Both the position numbers and the translations under genes were made by a program. Under the pieces are notes generated by a model. The model worked only from the letters and a program-made list of their open reading frames with translations. It ran no database searches and was not told where the DNA came from. A stretch of 64,000 nucleotides of DNA, taken from assembly GCA_963971305.1 (NCBI GenBank), contig OZ020309.1:1233001-1297000 (forward strand), read 5' to 3'. This DNA comes from Arcuatula senhousia (Eukaryota > Mollusca > Bivalvia > Mytilida > Mytilidae). Positions 57,640-64,000 of the stretch are shown in pieces; position 1 is the first letter of the stretch; every line of letters starts with the position of its first letter.

Positions 57640-57800
57640 TAAAATAAAAAGCTTCGCTGACGTTCCGCAACATGTCAAACCTTTTACGTTTTAGGCCCAA
57701 TATGGATAGTCTACTGCTCTGGACACGTGCAGTCCATGGTAGACAGACTAAGTTTTTTGACACATGCAGCCTCTTGTGGACTTTCTATCCATATTTCACA
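57640..57800 (-). mobile_element. 3' end fragment of the CGACCGCA element family
   Basis: GGCCCAATATGGATAGTCTA and TTTTTTGACACATGCAGCCT match, on the opposite strand, the 3' part of the element at 61090-62350 (TGGACTATCCATATTAGGCC, GATGCATGTGTCAAAAAAGC). It is a decayed fragment. Confidence 0.5.
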
Positions 57801-58374
57801 ACAAATAAAAAAAATACCCCTTTTGACCCATATCTAAGGACATATGTAACCTTTAATTTCTGCTTCTTCTGTTTTGTTGGCCAAATTAGTATAAAATCGC
57901 AATGTGGGTAGACCGTGACTGCAGGAGCATACAGATAAAATGCCTTTTTGAATGATCTGTACTAAAAATGATGCAACTGCATACCAAATACCAATGGTGT
58001 ACCATTAAACTGTCGATTTTGCTATGTTACATTTATGCATAATTATGTATATTTCAAGGGGTAACCTCTCATTTGCAGCAATGGAAGGCCGAAAATGAAA
58101 ACAAAAGTCGAAAGAGACGAATTGATTCTACCGAAAACCTTTAGAAAGGATTGCCAAGCTAAGCCCCTGGATATCGGCCTTGTTCATGTGTACATTTGTA
58201 GTAAAGGAAAAGGAATATTGTGTTTATTGTCATGATGTACGCGCGGGCATGCGTGTGTGTGTGTGTGTGTATTTATGTTAACCGACTATTTTGTCATAGG
58301 GCGCTTAGTTTCAATGGCAGAGGAAACCGGAATACCTAAACACCACCGACCTTAGGCAGGTAACTGAAAAACCT
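57801..58374. other. Upstream region of gene copy 2
   Basis: About 58190-58260 contains a GAACAAGGCCGATATCCAG phrase (minus strand) and GCGCGGGCATGCGTGTGTGT. These match 30285-30370 of copy 1 (GAACATGGTCTATATCCATG; GCGGGCGCATGTATCATG). (TG)n lies at 58250-58270. The promoter and first exon of copy 2 are probably in or beyond this region. No exon is proven. Confidence 0.4.
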
Positions 58375-58623
58375 ATTTTATAGCAATAAATACGATACCT
58401 TTATAAATTTAGATATGATCACCTGCTTGCAGTCTTGTTATCGGAAACCACTCCACCATCAAAAACTGAACTACCTTCTTGACCCTCACCACACTGACCT
58501 GCGCACTCCCCGACTTCCGGTGGTCATCTATTCTTTTTCCGCTTTGCGTGATTGCAGTCGCTTTCCACGAGGAGTGAAAAAATTTCAAATTTTCAATTCA
58601 ATTGTGAATTATTGTAAGTTAAT

Positions 58624-59415
58624 ATGGAAGAAATGGCAAATACAGGTGAGATGGGTATTAGTACAAGCCCCGCTGCCCCCTTTATTGCCACCCAGAATGA
58701 TTATTGGGACTCTTTTGATGCTAGGAGTATGTCCATTGACCCAGTTTTAGAGTCCGACCCTTTTTTGTCAGTAGTGAACGAGGAATCTCCAGTTAATCAT
58801 GGAATTCCTCGTCCTGTTAGTCAGACGGGTCAATTAAGAGCCGCAGCTACGGTTTCTAGACCTCCGTGTAGCTCTTCAGTGTCATTGAATATGACTTCTC
58901 TTCCTGAGTCTTTTCCAGCTGGTAACAGGAGAGATGTTTTTAGCAGGACAAGGTGGCCTTCCAATTATCCTTATCCACCTATGTACCCCATGATGCCCCC
59001 CTTTGACTCCTATGCTTCTCAGTCAATTTCAGCTCCTCTTAGACCCCCTGGTTCTTCTAGACTTTTTATACCTATTAAAAAAGGTCTAGTGGACATTTCA
59101 GCTAAGACTTTTTCTTCTTGGCTTTGTCAGACAGTGAAGTTTGCATACTTGTCTTCTCCTCAAGATGTTTTAGCTTCTTTACAAGTAAGAGCACATGAAA
59201 TCAGAGCTTTATCTTGTTCTTGGGCTATATTCAATTCCTCCTCTATGTCGGAAATCATGTCCGCTGGTTTTTGGAGATCAGATAACAGTTTTTACAACTA
59301 CTACCTTGGCTCTATGCCCCTTCATAGTGACAATTTGTATTCTCTTGGGCCTCTGGTTTCTGCGCAAAGAGTTGTTTTCCCTCCTCGTTCTCAGGGGGAT
59401 TCAGCTCTACTTTAA
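58624..59415 (+). CDS. Fused N-terminal (gag-like) / C-terminal tyrosine recombinase ORF of the DIRS-like element
   Basis: 263 residues. Residues 1 to about 130 are Ser/Pro-rich (MEEMANTGEMGISTSPAAPF.., YPPMYPMMPPFDSY) and look like a structural-protein start. From about residue 137 (LFIPIKKGLVDISAKTFSSW) it is the C-terminal half of a tyrosine recombinase. Box II shows HEIR (His191, Arg194), Trp217 in GFWRSDNSFY, and a terminal FYNYYL whose Tyr227 is the expected nucleophile. The first catalytic Arg (box I) is absent, so recombination activity is unlikely. The frame is intact from ATG to TAA despite the large deletion of reverse transcriptase and other domains. That suggests either a recent deletion or selection for the fused product. 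It is not a host gene. Confidence 0.8.
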   Translation: MEEMANTGEMGISTSPAAPFIATQNDYWDSFDARSMSIDPVLESDPFLSVVNEESPVNHGIPRPVSQTGQLRAAATVSRPPCSSSVSLNMTSLPESFPAGNRRDVFSRTRWPSNYPYPPMYPMMPPFDSYASQSISAPLRPPGSSRLFIPIKKGLVDISAKTFSSWLCQTVKFAYLSSPQDVLASLQVRAHEIRALSCSWAIFNSSSMSEIMSAGFWRSDNSFYNYYLGSMPLHSDNLYSLGPLVSAQRVVFPPRSQGDSALL

Positions 59416-59422
59416 ATTCTGT

Positions 59423-59521
59423 ATATCTAAATTTATAAAGGTATCGTATTTATTGCTATAAAATGTAAATTTTTAATATTTAAAATTTGATTTTAGTATA
59501 TAAATACTTACCTTTATAAAT
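59423..59521. repeat. Internal complementary region of the DIRS-like element
   Basis: It is complementary to the left outer end (58375-58416) and the right outer end (59705-59761), placed head to tail with no spacer. In DIRS1 this region is thought to template circularisation of the cDNA. Confidence 0.88.
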
Positions 59522-59761
59522 CAGAGGTCCCGACCCCCCTCCCCTTCATCCCCCTTTTCTTGACTTTTTGTTTGTCAAAGAATAGATGACCACCGGAAGT
59601 CGGGGAGTGCGCAGGTCAGTGTGGTGAGGGTCAAGAAGGTAGTTCAGTTTTTGATGGTGGAGTGGTTTCCGATAACAAGACTGCAAGCAGGTGATCATAT
59701 CTAAATTTATAAAGGTAAGTATTTATATACTAAAATCAATTTTTAAATATTAAAAATTTAC

Positions 59762-60511
59762 AATTACATGAAGGTAGGATGTCCCGTATTGTAAATAATA
59801 AACCGAGAATCAGGTAATTGACTAGTGTTCATCAGCGTGGTATTTAAACCAGCACCTTAGACATCTCGACTACCCAGGCTCCGTAGCATGGTGCAATCAT
59901 TCAACTTCAACTATATATAACTTTATTCTTATGGCTATTTACAATAAACACTCACAAAATACCTACAAAACAGTAACATGAATAACTAATTGGGTGGACT
60001 TGCTCTTTTCTTAATAACTTGCAGTAGTTTGATTAACTTTGATAACATAAGTTTATCTTCCGACGACATAAAATTTTATAACTTTAGTACTTTTGGATTC
60101 CTTGTATGACTTCTTTTAATTAGTCTATTTCTGTCATCTCCAAAACGGGTCATTCAAATATATAATGGTATTCACCACCGATATGTTCGCTACATAAATT
60201 AAACTTTCTATTGTTCCATCATCTTCCAGTTCCAATGGGCAGTTTATGGTTCCTTGTTCTAAATTGGCACATACAAATCGAATCTTTAATGCTTAGGATT
60301 TCAAAATAGTTTTCTCTTAAATAACCGATAATTTGTCACTTTGGTACAATTTTGAATTTCTTTGTACCAATTTTGTCGGAACTGATCAAAAAGATATTGC
60401 TTGATGCTAATTTTCAACCAATCAATATTTGGGATAATCTGCGCATTCCACAAAACAGCAAGCCCACACTCATTGAAAATACCTTTTACGAGTTCAAGCC
60501 ATTGAAAGTTA
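59762..60511. other. AT-rich flank
   Basis: The first ~100 bp match copy 1 at 33215-33250 (GACTAGTG..GCGTGGTATT). The remainder is AT-rich with no supported gene. Confidence 0.5.
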
Positions 60512-60978
60512 GGGACTGGTCAATATTTATTAGGGAGTTGGGACCGGTGCATTTAAAATTTCAAAAGCGAAAAAAGTTTTTGTCCTACATATGAAAAAAG
60601 CAAAAAAGAATAAATGTCCTATATATGTTGTAATGAAAAAAGTTAATGTCCTATCAATTTTTCAACTTATTTCTATATACTCCTGATACAAATAAACTTT
60701 GTTGGATAGAATTATTTTTGGCTATATTTTGCTATATCAAAGTGAAAACAATGAGCTAAATTTTGCACCTCCAAAATTTTATGAATTATTCTATTTGCTT
60801 GTTACTTTTGCTGTTTGGTAAACACTAACATAATTGTTTTGTTCGCCAAACGTTGCTGTCCTATCAGCACTGATGGAAAAAAAAAGTTTTGGCCTTATCA
60901 AGATTTTCCAAAAAAAAAGTATGTGTCCTACTACAATTTGCACCGGTCCTATCACTCCAATAAATATTGACCAGTCCC
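60512..60978. mobile_element. PIF/Harbinger-like MITE
   Basis: 467 bp with inverted ends GGGACTGGTCAATATTTATT (left) and its complement (right). The match continues to GGGACCGGTGCA / TAGGACCGGTGCA. TTA flanks both sides (60509-60511 and 60979-60981). A 3 bp TWA duplication and GGG-starting ends are Harbinger traits. Inside, AAAGTTTTTGTCCTA-type phrases recur. No transposase. Confidence 0.75.
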
Positions 60979-61089
60979 TTAGCATTTTGGGTAACAAAAG
61001 AGTAATACAATAGTTTGTATAATAAGGAACAAAGTTTTGTCTGTTTACGAGTAATTAATTTAGACCAATTTGAAATAACTTTAGTTTTT

Positions 61090-62350
61090 ATACGACCGCA
61101 AATTTTTTGCGATCGTATTATGTTATGGCCGTTGTCGTCGTTGTCGTCGTCTGTAGACACTTTGGTTTCCGTGCGATAACTTTAGTTGTAGTCAACCAAT
61201 TGTTATAAAATTTTGATATGATGTTTATAACCACTAAAGGAAGGTTGGTATTGCATTTGGGGTTTCTGGTCCCTACCGTTTTAGAAAAAAGGGCCATAAG
61301 GGGCTAATACGGGTGTATTGACAAAACGTCTGTAGAATGTTTAATTTTCATCCGATTTTGATCATTCTTTTTTTATTGTATTCCTCAATAAATTCTGTCA
61401 ACAAAATGTAACAACACCTTTGATGTATCTTGTACTGTTACATTACTATAAGGGGTCAAAAAGGGGCCACACCCAAACAATTGACTTTTTTATTTGTGGT
61501 CCGATTTTCAAAATCTTTTTTTCATTGGAATCCTTGTAAAAATCCCTGCCTGCGTTTTTCAATCAGATTTGCAATATATCATACCGTTTACAAGAAATAA
61601 GGGGTCAAAGGGGCCAAAAACGCCATTTATAAAAGTTTGTCCAGGCAAATAGTTTTTAGCCAATATAAAGTTGTAGGGGGGCAGCCAATTGTAATGAAGT
61701 TTAAATATGATGATTATATCCACTAAAGGAATGTTGGTTTTGTATTTGGGGTTTATGGCCCCTACTGTTTTAGAAAAAAAGGGCAAAAGGGGCTAAAACG
61801 GGTGAATTGACAAAACTGTTGTAGAATGTTCATTATTCATTCAATTTTGAAAATTCTTTTTTTTGTTGAAGTGCTCATAAAATTCTGTCTACTAAATGTG
61901 TCAATGATTTTGATATGTATTTCACCATTACATTGCTACAGGGGGCTAAAGACAGGCCACACTCATAAAATCAACTTTTTTATTTTTGGTCCGATTTTCA
62001 AAATCTTTTTTTCATTGGAATCCTTGTGAAAATCCCTGGCTGCTTATTCAATCATATTTGCAATATCTCCTACCGGTTTCGAGAAATTAGGGGTCAAAGG
62101 GCCAATTTTAAAAGTTTGTCAAGGCAAAAAGTTTTATACTTAAAATTAAGTTGTAGTTATTACATGTATATAAATAAGGCTTTTTATTAGATGTTGATGT
62201 AAATATATATGTGCCAAAAATGCATTTTTATGTCTACCACAGGATGCATGTGTCAAAAAAGCTTTGTGACCAAAGCAATGGACTATCCATATTAGGCCTC
62301 CAACGTACAGGGTTAAACTTGTTGCGGTCGTATCATGCTGCGCTCGGCGT
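61090..62350 (+). mobile_element. Element of the CGACCGCA family with a 489 bp internal duplication
   Basis: 5' end TATACGACCGCAAATTTTTT with a GCAAATTTTTTGCGATCG hairpin. 3' end GTTGCGGTCGTATCATGCTG then CGCTCGGCGTAGC. ACGACCGCAA and TTGCGGTCGT form the inverted pair. Two ~489 bp units repeat CCACTAAAGGAA(G/T)GTTGGT (61231 and 61720) and GTCCGATTTTCAAAATCTTT. (GTCGTC)n lies at 61133-61152. It is non-coding. Confidence 0.65.
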
Positions 62351-63408
62351 AGCTTTTTTTTATATCTACGTACAGTGGAAACCGACCAAGTTCTCCATAC
62401 GCAAAGCAGTTAGGTGTAAAGGATTTCAGATTTAAAAGAAGTTTACAAAACTTTAAATGTACTTTTTTCTGACTGATAGCAGTTTTTATATACCCATAGT
62501 TCACAACCATAGAGTAAAATTGGTTTACCATTTTGTCAAAAAGATCTCATTGACAAGGAATAGATAAATTGTGAAACTTTTCTAACTTGAGAACTTCATA
62601 CATGGCTTTAGTTCCTTTATCGGCTTTATTGCAAATTGTTAGGAAGTCTTCCCTTTTCGGGGACTAAGAACCCTTTTGGGTGTTTTTTTTCGCGGTGACG
62701 TACATGTATTATTCGCAACCAATAAAGAGAGGCAATAAACAAAACACGCAAAAAATCAGTTAATAGTATAAAATCTTATGAAATGTAAGAAACCACAAAA
62801 ATTATACTACCCCCTCCCCCCCCCCGCAAACAATCACAACTTTTTTTAAATTAAACGCGAATTTGCACACGCGGAAAAAAAACCAAAACAAAACTTTATT
62901 TTTTACAACATTTAAGTAATATTAATTAGTCTTCACACTAAATCAATACACAAATATTTATCTTAGCTACTTTGACCCATTCCACTAGAGAGAGCACCAG
63001 ACAGCTAATTAGAAACATTTATCGACTGATACAAGATATCACCTGTATCGATTATCAAACATATTAAATGAATTATCGGTGATCATTACATTTTTCCTTT
63101 GATGTTTGTCGCTGATGAACCCTGTTGCATGAACAGTGTGTATCACCGAATTTATCTGGTCAGTAGCTGACGTAGCACGTGTTTTATCAGTGTGCACACA
63201 AAAAAAAGTTCCTTATAAAAACATTAAACAAACTTTTTAAAGAAAAAAGAAATCACATTTTGTCGCTCGGGGATAACCGATAAGGAGAATATAGGACTTT
63301 TTAAGTTTAAATCTAGAGGATTCAAAGGTCCTATATTCTATATTTATATCCCGATCGCTGTGATGTTTTGAAATAAACAAAATTATCCATTTTTTAAGCA
63401 TAGGAGAA
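62351..63408. other. AT-rich intergenic DNA
   Basis: TACAGTGGAAACCGACCAAG at about 62373 resembles the pogo-type terminus at 44449 and may be a lone TIR. A C-run lies near 62812-62826. No gene seen. Confidence 0.5.
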
Positions 63409-63600
63409 ACAAGAAACTACCAGGAGCCTGAATCGCTCACCTGGTCTTGATGTCTACCCTATGAAGAACTTTGTAAAACTAAAATAAACTGAACATTAAA
63501 GCAAGCAACAGCTTTTTCTTTTTCAGCAATAGTTTTCATTCTGTAGGCCAAAAATGGGAAACATGTTATTTAAGGGGGTTTGCAGTCAGAAAGGTGGTCA
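63409..63600 (+). mobile_element. 5' end fragment of a Helitron-like element (B type)
   Basis: ACAAGAAACTACCAGGAGCC then GAATCGCTCACCTGGTCTTG, and one ~140 bp unit (AAGCAAGCAACAGCTTTTTC, GCAATAGTTTTCATTCT). The left half of the GGCTCC hairpin is mutated. Beyond about 63600 the match stops. The remaining sequence to 64000 is AT-rich with no supported gene. Confidence 0.65.
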
Positions 63601-64000
63601 GAACGAGACAAAAGAATATGCGCTCTTCAGTAAATGAGGTAGAATTTGATTCGGCATGTTTACGTAGTAACTATGGGCATTAAAAAGTTTATTAGAGCAA
63701 CTTATAAAATAAATTGTGATATAAAATATGTAAAATGAAAGTAAACAACACCGAATTTGCCTTGGTTTATTAAATTTGCAGCGTGAAAAGAGCACATTTC
63801 TCATGTTAAGTGATATTATGGGGTCTGATTTCCTTTGTGACAAATAAAACATCATGCTCCAAAAAATCTGAAAAAAATATATACAACAGATAAGACTCCA
63901 TTCTTTCTGATAAACAAATCCTGAACCCGTCGCTATAGCGGTATTGATAGAAATGATTGTCAAAGTTGTGCTAATTTCATACGTTATTTGTGAATCCCCC

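Larger units (their letters stand above)
58375..59761 (+). mobile_element. Miniature DIRS-like tyrosine-recombinase retroelement
   Basis: Inverted terminal repeats: left 58375-58536, right 59577-59761, with the inner ~140 bp essentially identical in reverse complement. The outer ends differ: the left starts ATTTTATAGCAATAAATACG, the right ends AATATTAAAAATTTAC. The internal complementary region has 59423-59464 as an exact complement of the left 42 bp, joined directly to 59465-59521, the complement of the right 57 bp with one mismatch. That arrangement is diagnostic of DIRS1-type elements. Between ITR and ICR lies one 263-codon ORF (58624-59415). No target duplication is visible. Reverse transcriptase, RNase H and methyltransferase are all missing, so it must depend on a full-length partner. 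Confidence 0.88.
44370..59860. repeat. Segmental duplication, copy 2
   Basis: Paralogous to 22785-33250. It is longer because it gained a pogo fragment and inverted repeat (44451-45512), a 51 bp array, a TTAA element (50639-51817), a 38 bp array (52590-53085), a Helitron-like fragment (53237-54496), a ~0.9 kb repeat array (56530-57370) and a DIRS-like element (58375-59761). Homology resumes after the DIRS-like element at GACTAGTG (about 59821), as it does after the CACGG transposon in copy 1. Confidence 0.85.

Noticed and set aside
63598..63963. 121-codon minus-strand ORF, hydrophobic, Cys/Phe/Tyr-rich
   Set aside because: AT-rich chance frame with no recognisable domain, no paralogue here and no splice support. 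It cannot be excluded entirely.

Overview
The window looks like nuclear DNA of a marine bivalve, most likely a mussel (Mytilus-like). It is strongly AT-rich, coding DNA is sparse and split by GT-AG introns, and most of the sequence is nested repeats. Several of these have ends I associate with bivalve genomes (GGCTCC/GGAGCC hairpin start, CAGGTGAGCTAAAA end). No bacterial, organellar or rRNA genes were seen. The species is inference, because no sequence search could be run.

Layout. 1-3120: AC-rich higher-order satellite, units 732-811 bp. 3965-5180: minus-strand repeat element. 6477-11895: foldback element with ~1 kb inverted arms. 12159-16783: Helitron-like element interrupted at 12579-15653 by a second transposon (20 bp TIRs, 5 bp TSD). 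17199-19346: another Helitron-like element built of ~155 bp repeats. 20262-22660: 5'-truncated LINE with one nonsense codon. 22785-33250: first copy of a segmental duplication carrying a minus-strand gene, with a 2.8 kb transposon (CACGG ends, TATTG TSD) just upstream of it. 33530-35239: two tandem-repeat elements. 35538-39146: third Helitron-like element with a nested 634 bp insertion. 42132-43022: ACGT-rich TIR element. 43890-44106: tRNA-derived SINE. 44370-59860: second copy of the segmental duplication with a longer paralogous gene and several insertions. 60512-60978: Harbinger-like MITE. 61090-62350: repeat element with an internal duplication. 63409 onward: fragment of a Helitron-like element.

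The two genes are the main coding content. Each has three recognisable 3' exons on the minus strand with matching splice sites and phases: a large acidic exon, a small exon (144 or 159 bp) and a large last exon. Joined, they encode at least about 1082 and 1437 residues. The proteins are low-complexity, rich in acidic and 18-residue repeats, with a charged coiled-coil and a conserved C-terminal segment. I do not recognise the family. Copy 1 has an AT-hook-like KRGRPRK motif. Copy 2 has an extra Ser-rich repeat segment.

The most notable mobile element is a 1.39 kb miniature DIRS-like element at 58375-59761. It has inverted terminal repeats, an internal region complementary to both outer ends joined together, and one ORF fusing an N-terminal region to the C-terminal half of a tyrosine recombinase. 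Because the two gene copies can be compared, insertions and array expansions (TTAA element, 38 bp and 51 bp arrays, pogo fragment, DIRS-like element, CACGG element) can be assigned to one copy or the other.
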